Of a stretch of DNA of 64,000 nucleotides, positions 8,859 to 17,251 are shown piece by piece. The notes below the pieces were generated by a model. That model ran no database searches. It was given only the letters and a program-made list of their open reading frames with translations, and was not told the origin of the DNA. This stretch comes from JALYXV01 sp963791545 (GTDB lineage: Bacteria > Actinomycetota > Acidimicrobiia > Acidimicrobiales > Palsa-688): contig CAWBSR010000015.1 of NCBI GenBank assembly GCA_963791545.1, forward strand, positions 868,001 to 932,000, in the 5' to 3' direction. The position numbers and the translations under genes are program-made. Position 1 is the first letter of the stretch. Each line of letters begins with the position of its first letter.

Positions 8859-9722
8859 TTAGGCCCCCGATGTCACGGCCGGGGACCGCAGGGGCGCCAG
8901 CGCCTCGGCGATCGGCTCCAGTACCTCAGGATGGTGGGGCGGTGGCAACTGGATGATGGCCAGGTCCAACCCGGCCTCCCCGAAGGCGGCCGCCTGCTCG
9001 GCCAGCGGACCGGGCCCCGCTTCGGGGTCGAAACGCACGTGGGTCGAGGTCAGGATCTCACCCGGGTCACGCCCGATCTCGGCGCAGCGCTCGGCGAGCA
9101 CCTCGCGCTTGGCCTGCCAGTGGGCGACGGGGCCGCCCGGATAGTTCCAATGTTGGGCGTAACGGGCCACACTTCGCAGGGTGCGGCGTTCCCCGGTGCC
9201 TCCAATGCAGATCGGCGGGTGCGGCTGCTGGACGGCCTTGGGCTCACAACGAGCCCCGGACAGTTTGAAGTAGCGCCCGTCATAGTCGGAGACGGCGTTA
9301 CCCAGCAGGGCGATGATGACCTCGACTCCCTCGTCGAAGCGGTCGAAACGCTCTTTCAGCGTCCCCAGCTCGATGCCGTAGGCCTGACACTCCTCCTCGT
9401 TCCAACCGGCCCCCAGGCCCAACTCCAGACGCCCGCCGGCGATGATGTCCACCGTGGCCGCCATGTTGGCGAGGACAGCCGGGTGGCGGTAGAGCAGGCC
9501 GGTGACGAGGACGCCGAGGCGTAGGCGGGTGGTCGCCTGGGCCAGCGCGGTAGTGAGCGTCCACCCCTCGAGGCACGGCCCCGTCGAGTCCGAGAAGATG
9601 GGATAGAAGTGGTCGAAGGTCCAGCCCGACTCGAAGATGTCGATGTCGTCGCCGGCCCGCCAGACGGCCAGCATGGCTGGCCAGGTTGTGTGTTGCGGTG
9701 CCGTCTTGAACGCGAAGCGCAT
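8859..9722 (-). CDS. LLM class F420-dependent oxidoreductase
   Basis: 287 residues of the luciferase-like monooxygenase fold, cytosolic, using F420 or flavin. Typical motifs seen are RLRLGVLVTGLLYRHPAVLA and RLELGLGAGWNEEECQAYG, then PPICIGGTGERRTLR. The ATG at 9722 (MRFAFKTAPQ) is chosen because the family starts at this strand; the longer frame runs into the neighbouring gene. The small membrane gene before it ends 5 bases away and the PH-like gene follows after 1 base. The substrate cannot be read from sequence. Confidence 0.88.
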   Translation of the reverse strand: MRFAFKTAPQHTTWPAMLAVWRAGDDIDIFESGWTFDHFYPIFSDSTGPCLEGWTLTTALAQATTRLRLGVLVTGLLYRHPAVLANMAATVDIIAGGRLELGLGAGWNEEECQAYGIELGTLKERFDRFDEGVEVIIALLGNAVSDYDGRYFKLSGARCEPKAVQQPHPPICIGGTGERRTLRSVARYAQHWNYPGGPVAHWQAKREVLAERCAEIGRDPGEILTSTHVRFDPEAGPGPLAEQAAAFGEAGLDLAIIQLPPPHHPEVLEPIAEALAPLRSPAVTSGA

Positions 9723-9727
9723 CGCCG

Positions 9728-9970
9728 TCAGCGCCGGCGGCGGTTCGGATGATCGCGCTTCCAGGTGGTGACCAGGTCGGCGCGCCACGCCAGGGCGGAG
9801 ATCAGCGACAGCATCCCGAGGAAGGTCCCCACCACGAAGATCACCTGACCGCCGAAGACCAGGCCCGCGATGATCAGGAGCATCCCCACCGCGCCGAAGC
9901 CGCAGGACAAGAGGAATCCCGGATGGGTGATGGGGATGGTGGGGGTCCCCCGGGGATCCTTGTCCGTCAC
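9728..9970 (-). CDS. Small two-helix membrane protein (80 aa)
   Basis: GTG 9970 to stop 9728. Short polar N-terminus, two helices (about residues 17-38, GFLLSCGFGAVGMLLIIAGL, and 42-64), then a basic end KRDHPNRRRR, so both ends are probably cytoplasmic. It is the first gene of the minus-strand operon running to the zinc ribbon at 6981 and has a leaderless promoter directly before it. I do not recognise a family. Confidence 0.6.
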   Translation of the reverse strand: MTDKDPRGTPTIPITHPGFLLSCGFGAVGMLLIIAGLVFGGQVIFVVGTFLGMLSLISALAWRADLVTTWKRDHPNRRRR

Positions 9971-9982
9971 GTAGCCAGCCTA
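9971..9982 (-). promoter_or_regulatory. -10 box for the 9970-6981 minus operon
   Basis: TAGGCT on the minus strand (9982-9977) is 6 bases before the GTG at 9970. It is the only such box seen ahead of this five-gene run. Confidence 0.5.
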
Positions 9983-10037
9983 CCGACCCCGCCGGATTGG
10001 GGAACAGTGCCGCGGCCCCGGACGACCCCCGTCGCCG

Positions 10038-10643
10038 TCAGACACGCGGGTCTGGGCGAGGCCGTCGTCGGCCGGCGGGAAGTTGGGCGGCGCCCAACCC
10101 CCCGAGGAGGAGGACCACGAAGCTGAGGGCGAATCGGGCCGTGGCATGGTCATCGGGCAGGCCCCTCGAGGACCCGACCAGGGCGGGCAGGCCGATCGGC
10201 GGGACCGCCGAGCCCGCCGGGACCGTGGTGCTCGGCGCCGGGGTCGCCGCCAGTTGGGGTGCCGCCGGGTCGGCGCCCGCCCCCAGCGAGGAAAGATCGC
10301 CAGGCCCCGCAGCCGGGGCGGGCAGCCCAACCGCTCCGACCGACGCCGGCCGGCCCGATGCGGTCCTCGTGGGCGCCGGGGTCGGGGCCGTGGTCGTGGT
10401 GCCCCGCACCGACTTGGAGGTGGTGGGAGCGGTGGCGGGCGTAGTCGTCACCGGCGCCTTGGTCGTCGGTGGGGTGGTTGGCTTCGTCGTGGCGGTGGGG
10501 CAAACCTGCAGGAGAGGGATGCACGCGGCGGCGGCCGGCATGGCTCGCGCCGGCCGGACCGCCGTCCACAGCATGGCGGTGGTGGCAAGCCCGCCCCCAA
10601 CCAGGGCCAGCCCTACCACCCGGAACCTGCGCCACGTCAGCAT
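10038..10643 (-). CDS. Exported Thr/Pro/Ala-rich protein with C-terminal anchor
   Basis: 201 residues. An N-terminal signal-like helix (about 9-30, with a possible cut after ARA) leads to a short cysteine pair (ACIPLLQVC) and a long linker rich in Thr, Pro, Ala and Ser. Near the end a hydrophobic helix (RFALSFVVLLLGGLGAAQL) followed by basic residues looks like a cell-surface anchor. There is no LPXTG motif. The composition suggests a flexible, perhaps glycosylated wall-spanning protein; no function is proposed. It diverges from the DUF3039-like gene with overlapping -10 boxes. Confidence 0.55.
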   Translation of the reverse strand: MLTWRRFRVVGLALVGGGLATTAMLWTAVRPARAMPAAAACIPLLQVCPTATTKPTTPPTTKAPVTTTPATAPTTSKSVRGTTTTAPTPAPTRTASGRPASVGAVGLPAPAAGPGDLSSLGAGADPAAPQLAATPAPSTTVPAGSAVPPIGLPALVGSSRGLPDDHATARFALSFVVLLLGGLGAAQLPAGRRRPRPDPRV

Positions 10644-10659
10644 CAGCGCCGCGACGCTA
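10644..10659 (-). promoter_or_regulatory. -10 box for the 10643 minus gene
   Basis: TAGCGT on the minus strand (10659-10654) precedes the ATG at 10643 by 10 bases. It shares two bases with the forward box TACCCT, so the two genes have back-to-back promoters. Confidence 0.4.
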
Positions 10660-10669
10660 CCCTGGACGT
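10658..10669 (+). promoter_or_regulatory. -10 box for the DUF3039-like gene
   Basis: TACCCT at 10658-10663 is 6 bases before GTG 10670; leaderless arrangement, overlapping the divergent box on the other strand. Confidence 0.5.
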
Positions 10670-10948
10670 GTGACCGAGACCAGCACCACTTCGCCGGCCC
10701 GGACCGATCCGATCCTCGACGGTGACCACGAGAGGATGGCCCACATCGTCCTCGAGGGCGTGACGACCGACGACGGCGAGTATCTCTCCGCCGGGCCCAG
10801 CGTGGTAGAGGGGATCGTCAACGGCACCGCGGTGCGGGCCCTGTGCGGCAAGGTCTGGGTACCGGGACGGGACCCGAAGAAGTACCCGGTGTGCCGCACC
10901 TGCCAGGAGATCGCAGAGTCGATGGGCTGGGGCGTCCCCGGCTCGTAG
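10670..10948 (+). CDS. DUF3039-like small protein (92 aa)
   Basis: Starts GTG 10670. The core MAHIVLEG, ALCGKVWVPGRDPKKYPVC and CRTCQEIAESMG matches a short actinobacterial family known as DUF3039. The cysteines (ALCG, PVCRTC) look like a zinc site. The family is widely conserved in actinobacteria but its role is not known to me. It stands alone, with the minus-strand operon converging on it 7 bases downstream. Confidence 0.75.
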   Translation: MTETSTTSPARTDPILDGDHERMAHIVLEGVTTDDGEYLSAGPSVVEGIVNGTAVRALCGKVWVPGRDPKKYPVCRTCQEIAESMGWGVPGS

Positions 10949-10955
10949 CCCCCGG

Positions 10956-11390
10956 TTATCCGATGATGGCGACGTCGTCGACGATCCAGTGGCCGGCGGG
11001 GCGCCGGAACAACGTCATCAGGATGTGAAGGGTGACCGGTTCGCCCGCTCCTGTGACCGACACCAAGACCACGACCGGCCTCGAGCGGGGATCGGGGAGG
11101 ACCAGATCGGTGACGGCGGCGCCGCGATAGGGAGGTTTGGCGCGGTGGGCGACGACCCCGGCGGCGTGGGCCGAAAGGATCCCGGGCGGCCCGGAACCGC
11201 AGTACAACCACCGGGCCGCGGCGCCGGCGACGGCGAGCGGGTCGCCAGGATCGACGGCGCCCGGGCAGCGGAAGTCGGCGGTGACCAGCGCCGTCGGGCG
11301 CAAGCGGGGAGCCGGCGGCGGCCGCCGCGGTGCGGGCAGCGACAGGAGGATGGTCAGCGCCGCCCACGCCGGTACCGGGCCGAGTTTCAT
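10956..11390 (-). CDS. Small exported protein (144 aa), unknown
   Basis: ATG 11390 overlaps the stop of the upstream gene by four bases (ATGA), so it belongs to the 13764-10956 operon. A hydrophobic start (VPAWAALTILLSLPA) suggests export. The rest (AARWLYCGSGPPG, TDLVLPDPRSRPVVVLVSV, GHWIVDDVAIIG) resembles small NTF2-like or substrate-binding beta domains that act as accessory parts of conjugation or secretion machines, but the match is only by shape. Two cysteines (DFRCPG, LYCGS) could form a disulphide outside the membrane. Confidence 0.55.
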   Translation of the reverse strand: MKLGPVPAWAALTILLSLPAPRRPPPAPRLRPTALVTADFRCPGAVDPGDPLAVAGAAARWLYCGSGPPGILSAHAAGVVAHRAKPPYRGAAVTDLVLPDPRSRPVVVLVSVTGAGEPVTLHILMTLFRRPAGHWIVDDVAIIG

Positions 11391-12520
11391 CTGGTGGGGG
11401 GCGGCGCCAGGGCGACCATGTCCGACCAGATTGCCTGGTAGCGGGTTGCGCGGGCCACGATGGTCGCGGGCACGGCGTCGGGGCCGGTGATGGTAACGAC
11501 GGTGGGCGGCGGTGTTGCCGGGCCACCGCTGGTCCCCCCGCCGCCCGAGCACCGGGCGCCGGGGTAGGTCGGGCTGCCGAAGTGCTTGGTTCCCCAGGGC
11601 GACCGCTCCACCGCGGCGGCGACCGCGGCCACTCCGGCGCTGGCCTGGAAGGCGGCGATGACGGGCTGGTACAGCCCGTTGGTGAGCGCCGTGGTGGTGG
11701 CCGTCACCCCGGTGGCGAAGTCGGGATAGTTCCACACGTGGCCGCCACCGGACAGGGTGTTGAAGGCGCTGGCTCCCGGCTCTGGCTGGGTCGTCGCCAG
11801 TGGGTTGAATCGGGCGCAGGAGCCCTCACCGGCCGCCCACGCCGCGAAGGCGTCCAGGTTGGCGGCGGTGGCGGGTGCCGAGATGCGGGCGAGTACCGCG
11901 GCGCCGAACTGCCGGAGGGGGTTGGCTCCCGGGTCCACCGGGGTCAGGTCGGCGCCGCCGGGAAGGGCCGGGGCGATGATGAGGAGCGGGGCTCTCGCCA
12001 GGATCTGCTTCCAGAACCGGGCGGCGTCGGGATAACGTAACGGTCGCCCCGCCAGGGGCGAGCCCTGCGCCAGCGCCACCAGCCGGCCGGCCAGCCAGTC
12101 GGCCGCCGCCCGGACATCGTCGGGGTCGCCCAGCGGGAGCGCCGCGGGGTCGGAGCCGGCCGCGACCGGGTCGGCCAGGAACATGCCCTGGCCCTGGCCG
12201 CGACGCCCGATCGGCGGCGTCACCTCGGGGAAGATGGAAGTTCCCGTCCCCACGCCGCGCGTCCGCCCGTCAGGGGCGTGGCGGGCGAAGTCGGTGGCCA
12301 CCGAACCCACCCCGGCCAACAGGAACCAGGGAACGCCGAACCGCTGGCCCGCGTCCTGCAAGGCGGGGACGAGCTCGGGCGGGATGTCCCAGGCGGCGGC
12401 CAGTTGCGAGGCCTGTTGCAGCTGGCCGGCAACGACGGCGCCCACCAGGAACGGCGACACGAACAAGGCGGCCAAGGCCGCCGTCACTCCGAGCGCCACC
12501 AGCCGCAGCAGCAGTTTCAC
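11387..12520 (-). CDS. Exported lysozyme-like / transglycosylase-like protein
   Basis: 377 residues from GTG 12520, which overlaps the stop of the sigma-like gene (GTGA). An N-terminal helix (LLLRLVALGVTAALAALFVS) anchors or exports it. Residues about 45-75 (ELVPALQDAGQRFGVPWFLLA) resemble the entry to a lytic transglycosylase fold. Further down AAWAAGEGSCARFNPLATT and VWNYPDFATGVTATTTAL resemble the lysozyme-like domains of phage and conjugation proteins. An expected catalytic glutamate is present only in the second region (GEGS). Peptidoglycan remodelling outside the membrane is plausible, not shown. Confidence 0.5.
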   Translation of the reverse strand: MKLLLRLVALGVTAALAALFVSPFLVGAVVAGQLQQASQLAAAWDIPPELVPALQDAGQRFGVPWFLLAGVGSVATDFARHAPDGRTRGVGTGTSIFPEVTPPIGRRGQGQGMFLADPVAAGSDPAALPLGDPDDVRAAADWLAGRLVALAQGSPLAGRPLRYPDAARFWKQILARAPLLIIAPALPGGADLTPVDPGANPLRQFGAAVLARISAPATAANLDAFAAWAAGEGSCARFNPLATTQPEPGASAFNTLSGGGHVWNYPDFATGVTATTTALTNGLYQPVIAAFQASAGVAAVAAAVERSPWGTKHFGSPTYPGARCSGGGGTSGGPATPPPTVVTITGPDAVPATIVARATRYQAIWSDMVALAPPPTR

Positions 12521-13764
12521 CGGGGGGCGGGATCCGGCCTGACCCCGGCCGCCCGCCGCAGCCGCTCGTCGATGGCAGCCAGGCGGCGCGGATCGACCGA
12601 CGTCCCGAAGCGCTGCAAACCGGCTGGGCCAGCCAGCAGCTGTCCGCTGTTGCGGAACTCCTCCCAGCACCGGTGCCGCGCCATCCGCTGGCTCTCGCGG
12701 CCGACCCTGAGGCCCCCGACGATGCCCGCGCCGATGCGCCGCAACGCTCGAGGGTCGCCTTCCACAGCGGCGGCGACGAGGTCGAGGTCATCGGAGATCA
12801 GGCGGGCCACCGTGGCCACGACCTCTCCGCCCCGGCGGTACTGGACCCGTTCCCACCCCACGGTTTCCGGCCCCGGGACGGTCGCGGTGGCGTCGGTCGC
12901 CCGGGCCAGCATGGCGGGCGCCCGCAGGGCGGCGTCCAGGGAACTGGCGCCGATGCGCGGCGCCTGGCGACCCCGGCTCTCCGAGGCGGCGACCAGTTCC
13001 GCCATGGTTGCCGCAGGGTCCTGGTGGCAGGTTACGCCGCAGTCGCGGGCCAGGGTCAGGGCAGTTACGGCGTCGGTCGAGAAGCCGTCTAGTCGGGCGA
13101 TCTCACGGTGCATATCGCGCCGCCCGTCCAATTTGAGCATGCCCCGCCAGGAACAGGGAGGCCGGTCGGGCGAGGAGTAGACGGGGAGCAGCCGGCAGGC
13201 CACCTGGAGCCCCCGCTGCACGACGTCGTCGACCTCGAGAAGGGGCCGGTACTGAATGGCCCGGTGGATGGGACCGCGGCACGCGGCCCGGAAGACGGCC
13301 TCGCTCAGCGCCAGAAGACGGTGCTCCGCCAGTCGGCCCCGTCGCGTCAGGCGGCGCTGCTGGCGGGCCAGATCGCCGGGAGCACGCAGCCCGAGCCGTT
13401 GCGAGGACGGGAGCAGGGCCGCCCAGGGCGGGGCCTCTATCTCCTGACCCCGGCGGGCGAAGCGGTAGCCGGCTGGTTCCGGCTGGTCCTCGCCGAAGGC
13501 CCACCCGAAGGTGCCCGAGACCGCGATTCCCGCGACCACTCCCGTGACCCTGGCGCGACCGCGGGCGGTCACCAAGGCGCCCGGTTCCGCGTCGCTCCGC
13601 AGCGGGTAGACCGCCTGGCGATCGGCGCCGCCGATGACCACCGAGGTGGGGAAGATCAGGAATGCCCCGGGCTGGTCGCCGATCTCCTGTCGGGCGACAT
13701 GACGGCCCGCCCGGATTTCCAGCAGCAGCACCTCGGCATCGGCATTCCTGAGGTTCGTCGGCAC
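12517..13764 (-). CDS. Sigma-factor-like protein with unknown N-terminal domain
   Basis: 415 residues from GTG 13764, which has GGGAGGG a few bases upstream. Residues about 150-225 (HRAIQYRPLLEVDDVVQRG, then VACRLLPVYSS and RDMHREIARLDGF) have the spacing of sigma-70 region 2: an acidic DDVVQ where sigma factors have DLVQ, an aromatic-rich stretch, then an arginine-rich helix. The first 120 residues (GDQPGAFLIFPTSVV, GYRFARRGQEIE) belong to no family I know. The C-terminus is Arg/Ala-rich helix. It heads an operon with the lysozyme-like gene and diverges from the SSB-like gene. Confidence 0.4.
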   Translation of the reverse strand: MPTNLRNADAEVLLLEIRAGRHVARQEIGDQPGAFLIFPTSVVIGGADRQAVYPLRSDAEPGALVTARGRARVTGVVAGIAVSGTFGWAFGEDQPEPAGYRFARRGQEIEAPPWAALLPSSQRLGLRAPGDLARQQRRLTRRGRLAEHRLLALSEAVFRAACRGPIHRAIQYRPLLEVDDVVQRGLQVACRLLPVYSSPDRPPCSWRGMLKLDGRRDMHREIARLDGFSTDAVTALTLARDCGVTCHQDPAATMAELVAASESRGRQAPRIGASSLDAALRAPAMLARATDATATVPGPETVGWERVQYRRGGEVVATVARLISDDLDLVAAAVEGDPRALRRIGAGIVGGLRVGRESQRMARHRCWEEFRNSGQLLAGPAGLQRFGTSVDPRRLAAIDERLRRAAGVRPDPAPR

Positions 13765-13889
13765 GCGCCCTCCCTTCCCTCGGTAATGACGGGCGCCAGG
13801 GCGATACGGCTCGCAGGAAACCCGATCTTTTTTCCCCTTTGGCGGGGGCGCGGCATGGAAGGAGAGGAAGGCGACCATGGAGGTGGGCA

Positions 13890-14267
13890 ATGAATGTCGT
13901 GGCGTTGGGTGGGCAGCTGGCCCGGCCGGCCGTCGAGCGGGTACTGCCCTCGGGTGACCGGCTGGTCACCTTTGAGGTGACGATGGAAGGGCCCGAGCGG
14001 GCAGAAACGGTGCCCGTGGTGTGGTTCGGGGCGCCCGCCCGAGCGGCGGGCTACGACGTCGAGACCCAAGTGGTCGTGGTGGGCCGCGTCAGGCGACGCT
14101 TCTTCAAGGCGGGCGGGGTAACTGCCAGCCGTACCGAGGTGGTTGCCGAGGTGGTGCTGCCGGCCGGGCAGGCCAAGCGCGTGGGCGCCGCGTTGCGCCA
14201 AGCTGCGGTGCGCATCGAGGCGGCGATGGAGCCGGGCGCGGCGGCGCCCGCTACCAATGGGCGCTGA
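13890..14267 (+). CDS. Single-stranded DNA-binding protein-like (125 aa)
   Basis: Starts ATG 13890 (MNVVALGGQLARPAVERVLPSG), with GAGGTGGG just upstream. The beta-rich OB-fold order of SSB proteins is visible: GGQLARPA, DRLVTFEVTM, VWFGAPARAA and ETQVVVVGRVRRRFF. It lacks the usual acidic C-terminal tail that recruits partners, ending in Ala-rich PATNGR. It is therefore more likely an accessory or plasmid-type SSB than the replicative one. It diverges from the sigma-like operon, 125 bases away. Confidence 0.6.
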   Translation: MNVVALGGQLARPAVERVLPSGDRLVTFEVTMEGPERAETVPVVWFGAPARAAGYDVETQVVVVGRVRRRFFKAGGVTASRTEVVAEVVLPAGQAKRVGAALRQAAVRIEAAMEPGAAAPATNGR

Positions 14268-14384
14268 CCCCGGGGATCACTGCGGTAACGCCGGCGGGGA
14301 AGCCCCGATCGTCGACCCCGCCCCGGTGGGTTAAGCAATCCGCGAAATGCAGGCCGGAATGCGCGAAGGCGGGACTTTGCCTAT

Positions 14385-15122
14385 CTAGGGCCGTCTGGCG
14401 GCCACGACTCGGAGGGTCGTGCCCGCCACCCAGGATCGCACCACGCCGAGATCGGCCGACAGGAGGATTCCCTCCAGTTCGGCCCGGTCGAGCGACCGGA
14501 CGACGACGTCGCTTTCGAGTTGCCAATCGGGACCTTGGAAATAGCGGACATAGCGGGAGGTTCTCGTGGCCAGGTCGTGGACCAGGGTTCCCGACAGCCG
14601 GATTCCCTCCGCCTCGCCGAGCGGCGACGGAGGCGCCGCCCCGTCGGGCCCGTCGGCACCTCCGGATTGGAAATCGGTGACCTCGAGGCCGACCAGGCCG
14701 GCCGGCGCCAAGTGCTCTCGGGCTGCCTTGAGGCAGGCGACCATCTCGCCGGGACCGGTGAGCAACTGCAGGCTGTTGTAGCCCACCAAGATCAGGCGGA
14801 ATCGGCGCCCGAACGCGAAGCGACGCATGTCAGCGGCTACGAGCAGCGGCCCCGCCCCGCGGAGCTCCAGCTTCCCCCGAGCCGCGGCGGCCGCGGCCAG
14901 CATCACCGGGTCGTGGTCCAGTCCCACCACCAGGACCCCCGCCGCCGCCAGCGCCAGGGTCAGGCGACCGGTTCCGCATGCCAGCTCCAACACCGGGTTG
15001 CCGGCAGTGCGGGCCTGTTCGACCCAGAAGGCCACGTCCTGATCGGAGCGGTGAAGGACGTGGCGGCACTCCCAGTCGTACAGCGTCGCGGCGTCGGGGG
15101 CCCCTGGGCCGGCGATGATCAG
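14385..15122 (-). CDS. Class I SAM-dependent methyltransferase
   Basis: About 245 residues. Motif I VLELACGTGRLTLALA near residue 44, VVGLDHDPVMLA after it and RLILVGYNSLQLL as motif II region identify a Rossmann methyltransferase of the small-molecule type. No ATG, GTG or TTG fits the 5' end; CTG 15122 overlaps the stop of the DUF1015 gene as CTGA and is proposed as a coupled start. Substrate unknown. Confidence 0.75.
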   Translation of the reverse strand: MIIAGPGAPDAATLYDWECRHVLHRSDQDVAFWVEQARTAGNPVLELACGTGRLTLALAAAGVLVVGLDHDPVMLAAAAAARGKLELRGAGPLLVAADMRRFAFGRRFRLILVGYNSLQLLTGPGEMVACLKAAREHLAPAGLVGLEVTDFQSGGADGPDGAAPPSPLGEAEGIRLSGTLVHDLATRTSRYVRYFQGPDWQLESDVVVRSLDRAELEGILLSADLGVVRSWVAGTTLRVVAARRP

Positions 15123-16333
15123 GCCTCGACCTGGCGGAAGACGAAACCGGTCCGGGGCTTGGGCCAGAAGAAGGTCGTCTTGGGAGGCATCCGAGCGCCA
15201 CCCCGACCCGTCGACGCGATCTGCTCGACGGTCACCGGTCGGAGCAACACCGTCGCCTGCGCCTCCCCTGAGGCCACCGCGGCCAGGGCGTCGCCGAGGC
15301 GCTGCTCGTACACGATCTCGTGGCCGGGAAAGGCCGTCAGCGCTACCGCCAGCTGACTCGACCCGAGATCGGGCCGCGACGCCGCGACCGTCTCCGCGGT
15401 GGGGTGGAGCAACCACCTCCCGGCCGCGGTGACAAGCGCCAGAGCGTCGCGCCGCTCCATCTCTTCGAGTAGGGCAATACCGTCGGCGGGAGTCGGCGTC
15501 AGCTCGAAATGCCGGCCCAGCGCGCCGGCTACGTCGAAGCCGGGCGGAAGCCCACTGATCAGCCGGTGCAGCGAAAGCACCGACAGCTGCTCCTCGTTCA
15601 GTTCGACCACCAGCGCCATCACGGCGCCGGCTCCGTCAGCGCCACCGGCTCGGTCAGCGCCGCCGGCGTCGGGCTGGTGGTGGCGCTGATAGTTGAGCGC
15701 CGTCTCAAAACGGTGATGGCCGTCGGCGATCACGATCGGCGCGGCCGATACCGCGTCGCCTATCCGGGCGATGCTGGCTGGGTCGGTGATGGGCCACATT
15801 TCGTGCTCCACCCCTTCCTCGTCGGTGACGAGGTCCTGGGAACCCGGTGGCGCCAGAACCGTCGAGAGGCCCTCGGCCAAGGAGAGGCCCCAGATGGGGG
15901 AGGTGTTCACCCCCGTGGCTTCGAGCAGTTGCAGCCGGTCGCTCCTGGCCTTCGGCGTGGTCTGCTCGTGGGGAAAGATCCCGGCGGTGCCCGGTGGCTC
16001 AAGCCCCAGCGCCCCGATCACGCCGACGGTGTGGTGGCGCTCACCGGTGCCATCGGTGTACGTCATCCGGTAGCCGTAGAAGACGGGGCAGGGGTCGCGC
16101 CGGAGAATCCCGTCGGCCTCCCATTGCGCCAGCCGCCGTGCCGCCGACTGGTACCGGTCGAGGCCCGGCTCCTCATCGGGAAGCTCGATCCGCACCGAGT
16201 TGTAGGGCGAGTGCGATTGCAACCGGGCCCGCTCCTCGGGGGAAATCACGTCATAGGGAGGCGCCACCACCTCCGCCAGGCGGACGCGGTCGGGGTCATA
16301 GCGCAGGCCGGGGAAGGGTCGAAAGGGGGGCAC
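15119..16333 (-). CDS. DUF1015 family protein
   Basis: 404 residues from GTG 16333, where the family N-terminus FRPFPGLRYDPDRV begins; the GTG at 16393 would add 20 uncharacteristic residues. Seen: VVAPPYDVISPEER, FYGYRMTY, GIFPHEQTTPKARSDRL and IADGHHRFETAL, all hallmarks of DUF1015, a cytosolic family found in many phyla whose reaction is not established. A short Gly/Ala/Asp-rich insertion follows residue 235. Two-gene operon with the methyltransferase. Confidence 0.9.
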   Translation of the reverse strand: MPPFRPFPGLRYDPDRVRLAEVVAPPYDVISPEERARLQSHSPYNSVRIELPDEEPGLDRYQSAARRLAQWEADGILRRDPCPVFYGYRMTYTDGTGERHHTVGVIGALGLEPPGTAGIFPHEQTTPKARSDRLQLLEATGVNTSPIWGLSLAEGLSTVLAPPGSQDLVTDEEGVEHEMWPITDPASIARIGDAVSAAPIVIADGHHRFETALNYQRHHQPDAGGADRAGGADGAGAVMALVVELNEEQLSVLSLHRLISGLPPGFDVAGALGRHFELTPTPADGIALLEEMERRDALALVTAAGRWLLHPTAETVAASRPDLGSSQLAVALTAFPGHEIVYEQRLGDALAAVASGEAQATVLLRPVTVEQIASTGRGGARMPPKTTFFWPKPRTGFVFRQVEA

Positions 16334-16449
16334 TGCCCCTGCGTACCAAGCCCCGAGCCCCGGGGCAACCCGGCGGGGGTCCGGCGCGGTCACCGGGCGC
16401 CGTGCTGCGTTTGGCAGGAGGGTGCAGTCGCTCCTGGCACACTGTGGCC

Positions 16450-17217
16450 ATGACCTGGCTGCTGGACCTGGACGGCGTGGTGTGGTTGAGCGGTCGGCCC
16501 ATCCCGGGATCGGCGGAAGCCATCGAGCGGCTCCGCCAGAGCGGCCGCCAAGTCGTCTTCTTCACCAACAACTCGGGCCCCACAGTCGCCGACCACCTGG
16601 CGGCGCTGGCCGCAGCGGGCGTCGCCGCCACCGCCGACGAAGTCCTGACGTCGTCCCAGGCGGCGGCATCGCTCCTAGAACCCGGCGAACGGGCCGCCGT
16701 TATCGGCGGGCCCGGCGTCGCCGAGGCTCTGAACGATCGAGGCGTCCTCGTGGTTGCCGCCTTCGACGACCCGGCCGCGGTGGTAGTCGGCCGGACCACC
16801 GACCTCTCCTATCGCGTACTTTCCGCGGCCGCCACCGCGATCCGTCGCGGAGCCCGGTTCATCGCCACCAATACCGACGCCACCATGCCCACGCCCGATG
16901 GACCGGTACCCGGTGCCGGCGCCATCATCGCCTTCCTCCAGGTGGCCTCGGGCGCCGATCCTGAGGTGGCGGGAAAACCGGAGCTCCCCGCCGCGGTTCT
17001 GGTGGCCGATCGAGTCGGGCCCGTTGAGGTTTCCGTCGGTGACCGCCTCGACACCGACGGGTTATTCACAAAGGCGACGAATTCCCAGTTCGGTCTCGTC
17101 CTGTCCGGGGTCACAACCGAGAAGGATTTGCCCGCCGATCCCGTCCCCGAACTGGTCGGGGCGAACTTGGCGGCGATCGTCGATCAGGTTCTGGGTAGCC
17201 GGGATGGCCCTCATTGA
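16450..17217 (+). CDS. HAD-IIA phosphatase (NagD/PGP-like)
   Basis: 255 residues. HAD motif I DLDGVVW gives nucleophile D6 and acid D8; motif II is FFTNNSG; the lysine is in VAGKPE; motif IV is GDRLDTD. The cap type is that of NagD and phosphoglycolate/glycerol-phosphate phosphatases. In actinobacteria such a gene lies next to tlyA and nadK, as here, but its substrate is not settled. ATG 16450 gives the expected N-terminus. Confidence 0.88.
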   Translation: MTWLLDLDGVVWLSGRPIPGSAEAIERLRQSGRQVVFFTNNSGPTVADHLAALAAAGVAATADEVLTSSQAAASLLEPGERAAVIGGPGVAEALNDRGVLVVAAFDDPAAVVVGRTTDLSYRVLSAAATAIRRGARFIATNTDATMPTPDGPVPGAGAIIAFLQVASGADPEVAGKPELPAAVLVADRVGPVEVSVGDRLDTDGLFTKATNSQFGLVLSGVTTEKDLPADPVPELVGANLAAIVDQVLGSRDGPH

Positions 17218-17239
17218 CGACCGAGCGGAGTGCGATTGA

Positions 17240-17251
17240 TATTCTGGCGCG
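17240..17251 (+). promoter_or_regulatory. -10 box for the phasin/histone-like gene
   Basis: TATTCT at 17240-17245 lies 6 bases before ATG 17252, suggesting a leaderless transcript starting here and running into tlyA. Confidence 0.5.
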
